Assembly: GCA_020635515.1 (NCBI GenBank)
Contig: JACJZS010000002.1
Location: 1,164,001 to 1,228,000 of the forward strand
Direction: 5' to 3'
DNA length: 64,000 bases
Source of the DNA: Flavobacteriales bacterium
GTDB lineage: Bacteria > Bacteroidota > Bacteroidia > Flavobacteriales > Weeksellaceae
Below, piece after piece: positions 40,912 through 48,976 of the stretch. Below the pieces are notes generated by a model that saw only the letters and a program-made list of their open reading frames with translations, did not search any database and was not told the DNA's origin. Each line of letters starts with the position of its first letter. Positions within the stretch are counted from its first letter, which is position 1. The translations under genes were made by a program, and so were the position numbers.

Positions 40912-41431
40912 ATATAATAAAATCTCGTTCGTACTTTGTGCTTTGTGTTTTGTGCTTTGTACTATGAATTCTTGTTACTCATTTTCAGGTGCATCTATTC
41001 ATCCTGATGCTAAAACTATTGCAATTCCTACTTTTTCTAATCAATCTGCATACTTCGATCCTAATATCAGTCAAGAATTTACACTTGCTCTTCAAGATAT
41101 ATTTATACAAAGAACTCAACTAAATCTTACAGAAGAACAAGCAGACATGACCATTTCTGGAAACATAACTTCTTATACAATTTCTTCTGTAAATGTGCAA
41201 GCAGGAACTTCCGATACCGCTGATTCTTCCGCCCAAAACAGACTTACAATGACTGTTCAAGTAAATTATGAAAGCAAATACGAACCCGAAAAAAACTTTC
41301 AGAAAACCTATTCCGATTATGCTGATTTTGAGGGAAATAAAACACTAAATCAAGCAATAGGCGAATTGGTTCCACTATTAAATAAACGTCTAATCAATCA
41401 AATTTTTAATGATATAGCTGTCGACTGGTAA
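40898..41431 (+). CDS. lptE: LPS assembly lipoprotein LptE
   Basis: The 177-residue product has a signal peptide with a lipobox-like TMNSC (Cys26 as lipidation site) and the LptE fold start SIHPDAKTIAIPTFSNQS, typical of Bacteroidota LptE. With LptD it forms the outer-membrane LPS translocon. The first 26 codons overlap the activator gene and contain a run of four 7-bp units (40934-40961) encoding VLCALCFVLC; copy-number change would shift the frame. An ATG at 40964 (MNSC) gives no useful signal peptide, so the annotated start is kept. Confidence 0.85.
   Translation: MTWNKYNKISFVLCALCFVLCTMNSCYSFSGASIHPDAKTIAIPTFSNQSAYFDPNISQEFTLALQDIFIQRTQLNLTEEQADMTISGNITSYTISSVNVQAGTSDTADSSAQNRLTMTVQVNYESKYEPEKNFQKTYSDYADFEGNKTLNQAIGELVPLLNKRLINQIFNDIAVDW
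40934..40961. repeat. Four tandem 7-bp units in the lptE signal-peptide codons
   Basis: CTTTGTG, CTTTGTG, TTTTGTG and CTTTGTA follow each other without gaps. A heptamer repeat in a coding region is a potential frame-shifting microsatellite. Confidence 0.85.
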
Positions 41432-41433
41432 TT

Positions 41434-42387
41434 ATGAACACAGAACGAATTTTAACTTTATTAGAAAATCCACTAGAAATACAACCTTCAGATGCAAAAA
41501 TCCTGAAAGAAACTTCAGAACAATATCCGTATGCTCAATTCATTCATGCTTTGCATTTAAAAAGTATTTATAATGAAGAAAATATCTTTGAGCAAGAGTT
41601 AAAAAAAACAGCGAGTATTACATTAAATAGATTTCAGCTGAATGATTTCTTACAATTTGGAAAACCAATAACTCAAGAAACAGTTTCTATTTCTGAAAAT
41701 ATTCAACCCGATGAATTACCTCAAAAATTAGAAAATAATAAAGAAAAAGAAGAACAGACAAATGCTTTAGAAGAAATAAAGCAAGATGTTGCTGAACAAG
41801 ATGCCTTTATAGAAGATCCCAAAGAGCAAGAAAAATTAAAAAATGCTAACTTAGAAGATTATTTGGGAATATTAGGTCTTACGCATCTTTCAGAGAAGTT
41901 AAATCATGAAGAAAATTCAAAACTTCAGACGGAAATTAAACCAGAAATTACATTTGATTTAGATACCAGCATAGAAGAAATTAGCATTGAGAAACCCAAA
42001 AAACAAGAGGAAAATAATAAAATATCCATTAAGAAAAATAAGCTAAGGTTTGAAGATTGGGTTTCATTAAATACCAAAATAAACTCACTAAATACTAAAA
42101 ATATCCAATCTAAAATCATTGATGATTTTATAGATAAAAATCCAAGAATATCTCCTCTTCAAAATAAAAATACAACTTCAAAAGAAATCTCAAATACTTC
42201 TGACTCTAAAAACAACAATCCTTTTGAACATACTGTTACAGAAACGTTAGCAAAATTGTATGTAGAACAAGCAAAGTACGATAAAGCAATTCAAGCATAT
42301 AAAATTTTAAGTTTGAATAATCCAAAAAAAAGTAGTTACTTTGCAAATCTTCTAGAAGAAGTAGAAAAACTAAAAAATACAAAATAG
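41434..42387 (+). CDS. TPR-containing cytoplasmic protein of the lptE-secG locus
   Basis: The 317-residue protein has no signal peptide. The N-terminal helical region (ILTLLENPLEIQPSDAKIL, EQYPYAQFIHALHLKS) is followed by a long Glu/Lys/Asn-rich, probably disordered middle (about 85-245). A C-terminal TPR-like pair (TVTETLAKLYVEQAKYDKAIQAYKILSLNNPKKSSYFANLLEEV) comes last. It is a recurrent but uncharacterised Bacteroidota neighbour of lptE and secG. The gaps are 2 nt on both sides, so it is tightly co-expressed with lptE and secG. Confidence 0.75.
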   Translation: MNTERILTLLENPLEIQPSDAKILKETSEQYPYAQFIHALHLKSIYNEENIFEQELKKTASITLNRFQLNDFLQFGKPITQETVSISENIQPDELPQKLENNKEKEEQTNALEEIKQDVAEQDAFIEDPKEQEKLKNANLEDYLGILGLTHLSEKLNHEENSKLQTEIKPEITFDLDTSIEEISIEKPKKQEENNKISIKKNKLRFEDWVSLNTKINSLNTKNIQSKIIDDFIDKNPRISPLQNKNTTSKEISNTSDSKNNNPFEHTVTETLAKLYVEQAKYDKAIQAYKILSLNNPKKSSYFANLLEEVEKLKNTK

Positions 42388-42389
42388 TT

Positions 42390-42731
42390 ATGAGTAGTGC
42401 TTTTATTCTTTTAATGATATGCGTAGTGGTGTTATGCATCATTTTGATTTTTTTAATCCTTTCTCAAAACCCAAAAGGTGGAGGATTATCGAGTACTTTC
42501 GGTGGTAGCGGAACACAGATGTTTGGTGTTAAAAATACCAACGATTTTATGGATAAAGCAACGTGGACAGTAGCTTCTGCTATAGCTATTATTATAATTC
42601 TTTCGGGAATAATGATTGCAAATCCTACTTCTGTTGTTGAGGACGAAGAAGCAGATATACAAACAGAACAAACAGACACAAATGGAAATATGCAAAACGA
42701 ATTACCTAAAGCAGAAGTTCCAACAGAATAA
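42390..42731 (+). CDS. secG: Preprotein translocase subunit SecG
   Basis: SecG assists SecYE in protein translocation across the inner membrane. The 113 residues show the SecG layout: helix 1 (about 3-24), the conserved LSQNPKGGGLSSTFGGSGTQMFGVKN loop, helix 2 (about 50-70) and an acidic tail with QTEQTDTNG. It closes the operon that starts with miaB and is followed by a clear terminator. Confidence 0.93.
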   Translation: MSSAFILLMICVVVLCIILIFLILSQNPKGGGLSSTFGGSGTQMFGVKNTNDFMDKATWTVASAIAIIIILSGIMIANPTSVVEDEEADIQTEQTDTNGNMQNELPKAEVPTE

Positions 42732-42750
42732 AGCATATAGATAATATCTT

Positions 42751-42788
42751 AAAAAAAGTCTGTATGATTCAAAATACAGACTTTTTTT
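42751..42788 (+). terminator. Rho-independent terminator after secG
   Basis: A 15-bp stem AAAAAAAGTCTGTAT / ATACAGACTTTTTTT with an 8-nt loop and a run of seven T residues. Confidence 0.92.
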
Positions 42789-42804
42789 ATATACTTTGAG
42801 TATG

Positions 42805-42812
42805 TATCTTTG
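42805..42812 (+). promoter_or_regulatory. -7 element of the OsmC-like gene
   Basis: TATCTTTG lies 21 nt before the ATG at 42834 and right after the secG terminator. No clear -33 TTG. Confidence 0.5.
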
Positions 42813-42833
42813 TTAGATAAAAGTTAATTAAAC

Positions 42834-43250
42834 ATGAAAATACGTGTAGAAAGACAAGACGGTTTATTTCATTTTGTAGGAAAAGATAATAATGGAACCG
42901 AAATTCACATGGATGCAGCAGAGAAAATTGGTGGAACCGATAAAGGTGTCCGTCCTATGCAAATGCTTTTGTACGGAATTGCAGGTTGTAGTGGAATTGA
43001 TGTAGTTTCAATTCTAAATAAACAAAAACAAACCTTAGATGATATAGCTATTGACATCGAAGCGGAAAGAGAAGAAGGTAAAATCCCTTCATTATTTACA
43101 AAAATAAACGTTCATTATACATTAAAAGGGAATTTAGATGAAAATAAAGTAAAAAGAGCTTTGGAGCTTACTTTTACAAAATATTGTTCGGTTTCTAAAA
43201 TCATTGAAAAAACAGCAGAAATCACTTATTCTTATTCCATAGAAAACTAA
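42834..43250 (+). CDS. OsmC-family protein
   Basis: The 138 residues fit the OsmC/Ohr fold with the two conserved cysteines at Cys52 (GIAGCSGIDVVSIL) and Cys118 (FTKYCSVSKII), the redox pair that reduces organic hydroperoxides in family members. The subtype is closer to general OsmC-like proteins than to Ohr. It starts a short unit with metZ 8 nt downstream, which may link sulfur metabolism and redox defence; this link is inferred from position. Confidence 0.88.
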   Translation: MKIRVERQDGLFHFVGKDNNGTEIHMDAAEKIGGTDKGVRPMQMLLYGIAGCSGIDVVSILNKQKQTLDDIAIDIEAEREEGKIPSLFTKINVHYTLKGNLDENKVKRALELTFTKYCSVSKIIEKTAEITYSYSIEN

Positions 43251-43257
43251 TATACTT

Positions 43258-44418
43258 ATGCACAACGAAACCAAACTGATACGCACACAAATAGAGAGAA
43301 GTCAATACAACGAACATTCGAATCCTATTTTTATGACTTCGAGCTATGTTTTTGATTCTGCTGAAGATATGGCATCAAAATTTTCTGGAGAAATACCAGC
43401 AAATATTTACTCTAGGTATTCTAATCCTAATGTTGCGGAGCTTATTCAAAAAGTTGCTCAATTAGAGGAAACAGAATCGGGTTGGGCAACAGCAACAGGA
43501 ATGTCTGCTATTTATACTACTTTTATGGCGTTGCTTTCTTCGGGAGATCATATTGTTTCTTCACGTTCAGTATTTGGTTCTACACATCAATTATTTACCA
43601 AAATATTCCCTAAGTTTAATATCACTACTTCGTATGCGGAAATTTTAGATATAGATAGTTGGGAAAAAGAAATAACTGAAAATACCAAAATCTTATACTT
43701 AGAAACTCCATCTAATCCAGGAATAGATTTAGCTGATTTAGAAAAAATAAGCATTCTTGCCAAAAAGTATAATTTATTAGTCGCTGTAGACAATTGCTTT
43801 TCTACACCTTATTTACAAATTCCTAAAAGGTTTGGTGCAGATATTATCATACACTCTGCAACTAAACACATAGACGGACAAGGAAGAACTCTCGGCGGAT
43901 TAATTCTTTCATCAAATGAAATAATTGCGAAAGTAGAAGAATATGCCCGTCATTCAGGTCCTGCGATATCTCCTTTTAATGCTTGGATTTTATCTAAAAG
44001 TCTTGAAACCTTGCATGTAAGAATAGAAAAGCATTCAGAAAACGCATTGAAACTTGCTCAAAAGTTAGAGCAAAACCCAAATGTAGAACTGGTAAAATAT
44101 CCTTTTTTAGAAAGTTTTCCACAGTATGAATTAGCAAAAAAACAGATGAAAGCAGGAGGAGGAATCGTTACTTTTTATATAAAAGGCGGATTAGAAGAAG
44201 GAAAAAAATTCATTAATTCCATAAAAATGTGTTCTGTTTCTGCAAATTTAGGAGATACCAGAACCATAGTTACACATCCTGCAAGTACCACACACGCAAA
44301 ACTAACTCCCGAAGAGAGAAATTCTGTTGGAATAACAGATAATTTAATTCGTGTAAGTGTTGGTTTGGAACACGAAGAGGATATTATCAATGATATAGAA
44401 AATGCATTGTTAAAATAA
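43258..44418 (+). CDS. metZ: O-succinylhomoserine sulfhydrylase (PLP-dependent Cys/Met metabolism enzyme)
   Basis: The enzyme makes homocysteine directly from O-succinyl- or O-acetylhomoserine and sulfide. The 386 residues show the type-I PLP fold of the gamma family, with YSRYSNPNV, the TATGMSAIYTTFMALLSSGD phosphate-binding region, AVDNCFSTP (PLP-binding Asp) and Schiff-base Lys203 in HSATKHIDGQGR. A Gly after DGQ and the HSGPAISPFNAW motif favour MetZ over cystathionine gamma-synthase or MetY. Substrate choice (succinyl or acetyl ester) cannot be decided here. Confidence 0.88.
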   Translation: MHNETKLIRTQIERSQYNEHSNPIFMTSSYVFDSAEDMASKFSGEIPANIYSRYSNPNVAELIQKVAQLEETESGWATATGMSAIYTTFMALLSSGDHIVSSRSVFGSTHQLFTKIFPKFNITTSYAEILDIDSWEKEITENTKILYLETPSNPGIDLADLEKISILAKKYNLLVAVDNCFSTPYLQIPKRFGADIIIHSATKHIDGQGRTLGGLILSSNEIIAKVEEYARHSGPAISPFNAWILSKSLETLHVRIEKHSENALKLAQKLEQNPNVELVKYPFLESFPQYELAKKQMKAGGGIVTFYIKGGLEEGKKFINSIKMCSVSANLGDTRTIVTHPASTTHAKLTPEERNSVGITDNLIRVSVGLEHEEDIINDIENALLK

Positions 44419-44495
44419 TTACAATCTTTTCATTTTCTTTAACTTAAAATCTCTAACATGATAAATTTCAGTATAGAGATAGTTTTTATTTCTCT

Positions 44496-44503
44496 TATTT
44501 TTG
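44496..44503 (+). promoter_or_regulatory. -7 element of the cytochrome bd operon
   Basis: TATTTTTG lies 6 nt before the ATG at 44510. It overlaps an in-frame TTG at 44501, which is therefore not the start. Confidence 0.5.
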
Positions 44504-44509
44504 CTTCTA

Positions 44510-44749
44510 ATGATTGTCAAAGAATTAGTAACAAGAGTAGCTTATTTTTACTTTAGTTTGTACAGAAATGGTTTCCGTTCTATGTCCAAACAAAGTAAGA
44601 CCTTATGGATTATTGCTGTAATTAAGCTGGTTATTATGTTTGGCATTTTAAAAGTTTTTTTCTTTGGTAATTATCTTGATAGTAAATACGATACGGAAAA
44701 AGAAAAAATAGAACATATTCATAAAGAATTAACTGAAATAAAAAAATAA
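44510..44749 (+). CDS. DUF4492 small membrane protein, cytochrome bd operon
   Basis: This 79-residue protein from the ATG at 44510 has one transmembrane helix (TLWIIAVIKLVIMFGILKVFFF), preceded by the conserved YFYFSLYRNGFRSMSKQSKTLW segment that defines DUF4492. The family occurs almost only in front of cydA in Bacteroidota and some Campylobacterota and is assumed to assist the oxidase. It is 11 nt upstream of cydA. The function of the family is not established. Confidence 0.88.
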   Translation: MIVKELVTRVAYFYFSLYRNGFRSMSKQSKTLWIIAVIKLVIMFGILKVFFFGNYLDSKYDTEKEKIEHIHKELTEIKK

Positions 44750-44760
44750 AAGCTACTTAT

Positions 44761-46296
44761 ATGGAAACAGTAGATTGGAGTTTAGTTGACTGGTCTAGAG
44801 CTCAGTTTGCACTTACAGCTATGTATCATTGGTTGTTTGTTCCTCTTACTCTAGGAATTACTTTCATTATTGCTATTATGGAAAGTATTTATGTGAAAAC
44901 AGGTGATGAGAAGTGGAAAGAAATCACTAAATTTTGGATGAAACTTTTTGGAATCAATTTCGCAATAGGAGTAGCAACGGGAATCATTCTAGAGTTTGAG
45001 TTTGGAACCAATTGGTCTAATTATTCTTGGTTTGTAGGAGATATTTTTGGAGCTCCACTTGCAATAGAAGGAATCATGGCTTTTTTTATGGAAAGTACTT
45101 TTATTGCTATTATGTTTTTCGGTTGGGAAAAAGTAAGTAAAAAATTTCATTTGGTATCCACTTGGTTGGTTGCGTTTGGTTCAAACCTATCTGCTCTTTG
45201 GATTTTAATTGCCAACGGTTGGATGCAAAATCCTGTAGGTATGGAATTTAATCCTGATACAATGCGTAATGAGATGATTGATTTTTGGGAGGTTTTATTT
45301 AATCCTGTAGCTGTTAATAAATTTTTGCATACCATTATATCTTCTTATGTAGTAGCTGCCGTATTTGTTGCGGGGATAAGTGCTTGGTTTTTACTGAAAA
45401 ATAGAGAAATAGTATTAGCAAAAAGAAGTTTAGTTGTTGCTGTTGTTTTTGGACTTACTTCGAGTATAATGACATTATGGACAGGAGATGAATCTGCTAG
45501 AACAGTTGCTAAATACCAACCTATGAAACTAGCAGCGATGGAAGGTTTATACAAAGGAGATAGACAAGCACCACTAATCGCATTAGGTATTTTTGGAGAT
45601 CCTGAAGATACGTTTCATAAGAAAGAGCAGTTGGTGGTTGAGGTAAAAATACCCAAACTGCTTTCTTATTTAGCTTTTTTAAATGGAGATGCATTTGTTC
45701 CTGGTATTGAAGATTTAATTCATGGTAATGAAAAAGAAAACATAGTGTCTTATGAAGAGCGAATTAGAAAAGGGAAAATAGCTATTGATGCTTTGGCTTT
45801 ATACAAAAAGAAAAAAGAATTAGGAAATGAAATAGAAGCACAACAGCAATTGGACTTATTTCAGCAAAATTTCGAATATTTTGGCTACGGTTATTATTTT
45901 GGGAAAGATCCTCATTTATTGATTCCGAATGTAAAAATGTCTTTCTATTCTTTTCATATAATGGTACTACTTGGTATGCATTTTTTGGTTCTTTTTATTC
46001 TCCTTTTATATTTTATTTGGAAAGGAACATTGCAAACTAAAAAAACATTATTACGAGTTACTTTATTTACGATTCCTTTGGCATACTTGGCTTCTCAATC
46101 AGGTTGGGTTGTAGCAGAAGTAGGACGTCAACCATGGACAATTCAAGATTTGATGCCAAATATAGCAGCTGTTTCTCAGATAGATGCTTACAGTGTGCAA
46201 ATCACTTTCTTTTTATTCCTTATTATATTTACGTGCTTACTGATTGCGGAAATAAAAATTATGCTTTCTGCAATTAAAAGCGGAACTAAACATTAA
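44761..46296 (+). CDS. cydA: Cytochrome bd ubiquinol oxidase subunit I
   Basis: CydA carries hemes b558, b595 and d and oxidises quinol while reducing oxygen. The 511 residues have nine hydrophobic helices, the N-terminal haem ligand His23 in MYHWLFVPLTLG, the FMESTFIAIMFFGW segment, the periplasmic quinol loop (about 250-370) and the late GWVVAEVGRQPW motif (the GRQPW signature). The quinol loop is of the Bacteroidota type. It is followed by cydB 12 nt later. Confidence 0.96.
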   Translation: METVDWSLVDWSRAQFALTAMYHWLFVPLTLGITFIIAIMESIYVKTGDEKWKEITKFWMKLFGINFAIGVATGIILEFEFGTNWSNYSWFVGDIFGAPLAIEGIMAFFMESTFIAIMFFGWEKVSKKFHLVSTWLVAFGSNLSALWILIANGWMQNPVGMEFNPDTMRNEMIDFWEVLFNPVAVNKFLHTIISSYVVAAVFVAGISAWFLLKNREIVLAKRSLVVAVVFGLTSSIMTLWTGDESARTVAKYQPMKLAAMEGLYKGDRQAPLIALGIFGDPEDTFHKKEQLVVEVKIPKLLSYLAFLNGDAFVPGIEDLIHGNEKENIVSYEERIRKGKIAIDALALYKKKKELGNEIEAQQQLDLFQQNFEYFGYGYYFGKDPHLLIPNVKMSFYSFHIMVLLGMHFLVLFILLLYFIWKGTLQTKKTLLRVTLFTIPLAYLASQSGWVVAEVGRQPWTIQDLMPNIAAVSQIDAYSVQITFFLFLIIFTCLLIAEIKIMLSAIKSGTKH

Positions 46297-46308
46297 AAAC
46301 TCATAACT

Positions 46309-47493
46309 ATGTTTTCACTATTAGATTACTCGGAACTGCAACATTATTGGTGGATAATTGTTTCTCTATTGGGAGCTTTATTGGTATTTTTACTTTTTGT
46401 TCAAGGAGGACAATCTCTTATTTATTCTTTGGCAAAGACAAAAGAAGATCAAGCTCTTTTATTGAATGCAACAGGCAGGAAATGGGAATTAACTTTCACG
46501 ACTTTAGTAACGTTTGGAGGAGCTTTTTTCGCTTCATTTCCACTTTTTTATTCTACTAGTTTTGGAGGAGCATATTGGGTTTGGATGATGATTTTATTTG
46601 CTTTTGTAATACAAGCTATTTCGTATGAATACCGAAGCAAAGCAAATAATTTTTTAGGAATTAAAACATTTAATTTCTTTTTGTTTTTGAATGGTGTTTT
46701 AGGAACTATTTTACTTGGAGTTGCTGTTTCTACATTTTTTACAGGATCAGAATTTTCTGTGGATAAAAATAATTTAGTAAACTTATCTTTACCTAAAATG
46801 CCTGTAATTTCTTCTTGGGAAACGCCTTTTCATGGATTAGAAGCTCTTTGGACAATAAAGAATTTATCTTTTATACAGAATATTTCATTAGGTTTGGCTG
46901 TGTTTTTTTTAGCTAGAACATTAGGATTGCTTTATTTTCAGAAGATAATTAATGATGAAATCATTCAGAAACGAGCAAAAAAATCATTAATACTAAACAG
47001 TTTATTGTTTTTAGTTTTTTTCTTATTTTGGATAATTAGATTGATGTTTCTAGATGGATTTGCGGTAAATCCTATAAATCAAGAAATTTATATGCAACCA
47101 CATAAGTACTTTTTGAACTTTTTAGAGATGCCTTTAGTTAGTATGTTATTTCTAGTAGGAATTGTTTTGGTTTTAATTGGTATAGGAATAAATGTTTTCA
47201 ACAACAATAAAAATGGGATTTGGTATACAGGATTAGGAACAGTACTTACTGTTTGGATGTTGTTTCTAAATGTAGGATTTAACAATACTGCATACTATCC
47301 GAGTACATATAATATTCAAAATTCTTTAACGATTGGCAATAGCTCTTCTAGTGAATTTACGTTACTAACTATGAGTTATGTTTCGTTATTGGTGCCTTTT
47401 GTAGTTGCTTATATCTGGATTGTCTGGAAAAAAATAGATTCTAAATCCATTACTAGAGAAGAATTAACATCTACTGAATCTCACATCTACTAA
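46309..47493 (+). CDS. cydB: Cytochrome bd ubiquinol oxidase subunit II
   Basis: CydB is the non-haem partner of CydA. The 394 residues give about nine membrane helices, starting with the conserved HYWWIIVSLLGALLVFLLFVQGGQ, where the Q and G residues are family positions, and LLNATGRKWELTFTTLVTFGGAFFASFPLFY. The size is typical of Bacteroidota CydB, which diverges strongly from the proteobacterial protein. A 39-codon frame follows 12 nt after its stop. Confidence 0.93.
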   Translation: MFSLLDYSELQHYWWIIVSLLGALLVFLLFVQGGQSLIYSLAKTKEDQALLLNATGRKWELTFTTLVTFGGAFFASFPLFYSTSFGGAYWVWMMILFAFVIQAISYEYRSKANNFLGIKTFNFFLFLNGVLGTILLGVAVSTFFTGSEFSVDKNNLVNLSLPKMPVISSWETPFHGLEALWTIKNLSFIQNISLGLAVFFLARTLGLLYFQKIINDEIIQKRAKKSLILNSLLFLVFFLFWIIRLMFLDGFAVNPINQEIYMQPHKYFLNFLEMPLVSMLFLVGIVLVLIGIGINVFNNNKNGIWYTGLGTVLTVWMLFLNVGFNNTAYYPSTYNIQNSLTIGNSSSSEFTLLTMSYVSLLVPFVVAYIWIVWKKIDSKSITREELTSTESHIY

Positions 47494-47505
47494 ATAAAAA
47501 TAAAA

Positions 47506-47625
47506 ATGGAATATTTAAAAGAGATATCACAGTTTATAGGTTGGCCAATAATGATTTATGTTATGTATCGTTTATCTTTTTGGTTGTTTAAAAAACTAAA
47601 TGATAAGGACTTTCTAAATGATTAA
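47506..47625 (+). CDS. CydX-like small subunit candidate of cytochrome bd oxidase
   Basis: A 39-codon frame (ATG to TAA) follows cydB by 12 nt. It predicts one membrane helix with aromatic and Met residues (FIGWPIMIYVMYRLSFWLF), a basic KK pair and an acidic tail. The length, single helix and position match CydX/CbdX subunits, which are 30-40 residues and encoded right after cydB. The sequence is not obviously homologous to proteobacterial CydX, so the call rests on position and shape. Confidence 0.6.
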   Translation: MEYLKEISQFIGWPIMIYVMYRLSFWLFKKLNDKDFLND

Positions 47626-47694
47626 TACCTTCAAGTATTTATGTTTTTTTTATTAAATTTGAAAATGCTTAAATCTAGATAACTAACTTATTTT

Positions 47695-48285
47695 ATGATA
47701 AATAAGAAGATAGAATTTCTACCAAATGAACGATTAAAAAAGGTTTCTCTAGAAGGGAAAAACAGCTATAATTACGCTATTTCAGATTATGGTAGAATGA
47801 TTCGTTATCAGAATGATATGTCAAAAGATGGAGAATTCTTGAAAGGTGGACTCACTTCAGGTTATCCTTCATTTCATTATAAACATAACAATAAAAGTTA
47901 TTGCATTTATTTTCATAAACTTGTTGCTCAATGTTTTTTAGGGAAAAATTCAAATGAGCAAGACATGGTACTTCATTTAGATTACGATAAAACGAACAAT
48001 CATTATTCTAATTTAAAGTGGTGTACAAAGCAAGAATCGTTAGAACATCAACGAAAAAATGCTAAATACGTAGTTGGAAATTCAAATCCTAAAAAAGGTG
48101 CCAAATTAGATGCAAAAAAAGTAATTAGTATTAAAAAAAAGTTACTCAAGCTGGAAAAAACTACCAATAAAGTACAGAGAAAGATGTTAATACAAAATCT
48201 CACAAAATACTACAAAATAAGCAAAGTGCAACTTTATAGGATTAAAAACGGACAAAGCTGGAAACATATCCAAGTGGAGGATTAA
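47695..48285 (+). CDS. NUMOD4/HNH-type endonuclease-like protein
   Basis: This 196-residue basic protein begins with the NUMOD4-like YNYAISDYGRMIRYQ segment. It continues with the HNH-like core FHKLVAQCFLGKN, LHLDYDKTNNHYSNLKWCTKQESLEHQ (His, Asn and second His positions) and ends in a helix-turn-helix-like YKISKVQLYRIKNGQSWKHI. This is the layout of free-standing homing endonucleases and phage-type HNH proteins. No intron or disrupted host gene is visible nearby. It is a solitary accessory gene convergent with lolD. Confidence 0.75.
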   Translation: MINKKIEFLPNERLKKVSLEGKNSYNYAISDYGRMIRYQNDMSKDGEFLKGGLTSGYPSFHYKHNNKSYCIYFHKLVAQCFLGKNSNEQDMVLHLDYDKTNNHYSNLKWCTKQESLEHQRKNAKYVVGNSNPKKGAKLDAKKVISIKKKLLKLEKTTNKVQRKMLIQNLTKYYKISKVQLYRIKNGQSWKHIQVED

Positions 48286-48295
48286 CTCAATTATT

Positions 48296-48955
48296 TTAGA
48301 TGATATTCCCGTCTTTCATGGTTAGAATTCTATCGGACATTTTTGCAAGTTCATGGTTATGAGTAACAATTATAAATGTTTGATTAAATTCTTCTCGCAA
48401 CTTAAAAAATAGTTGATGCAGTTCTTCTGCGTTTTTAGAATCAAGATTTCCAGAAGGTTCATCGGCGAAAATAACTTTTGGTTGGTTAATAAGAGCTCTA
48501 GCAACTGCCACACGTTGTTGTTCTCCTCCTGAAAGTTCCGAAGGCTTATGATTGATTCTATGCGATAAATTCAAGAAGTCTAAAAGCTCTTTGGCTTTGT
48601 TTGTAAGCTCTTTTTTTTGCCTTTTTGCAATCATTCCAGGAAGCATTACGTTTTCTAATGCAGTAAATTCAGGAAGTAATTGATGAAATTGGAAAATAAA
48701 ACCAATATTTTTATTTCTAAATTCCGAAAGTTCTTTGTCTTTTAGTGAAAGAATTTCGTTGGAATCAAAAAGAAGTTTAGTTTTGGAATCTTTATTTGGC
48801 TTGTCTAACGTTCCTAAAATTTGTAGCAATGTTGATTTTCCTGCACCTGATTCGCCTACTATAGAAACGATTTCTCCTTGTTTAAAGGAAACATCAATTC
48901 CTTTTAGAACTTCTACCAATCCGTAGTTTTTATAAATGTTTTTTGCTTGAATCAT
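48296..48955 (-). CDS. lolD: ABC transporter ATP-binding protein, LolD type
   Basis: The 219 residues contain Walker A GESGAGKST (34-42), the signature LSGGEQQRVAVARAL and Walker B VIFADEPSGNLD. The MacB/LolD subgroup features ADEPSGNLD and HNHELAKMSDR point to lipoprotein release from the inner membrane. The permease is not adjacent. It is the last gene of a DUF4837-DUF4254-lolD run on the minus strand (21-nt gap to the DUF4254 gene). Confidence 0.85.
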   Translation of the reverse strand: MIQAKNIYKNYGLVEVLKGIDVSFKQGEIVSIVGESGAGKSTLLQILGTLDKPNKDSKTKLLFDSNEILSLKDKELSEFRNKNIGFIFQFHQLLPEFTALENVMLPGMIAKRQKKELTNKAKELLDFLNLSHRINHKPSELSGGEQQRVAVARALINQPKVIFADEPSGNLDSKNAEELHQLFFKLREEFNQTFIIVTHNHELAKMSDRILTMKDGNII

Positions 48956-48976
48956 AATGCGAAAAAGACATTAATC

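Noticed and set aside
42464..42736. Frames antisense to secG
   Set aside because: They mirror the SecG helix and loop composition and have no start context or motif.
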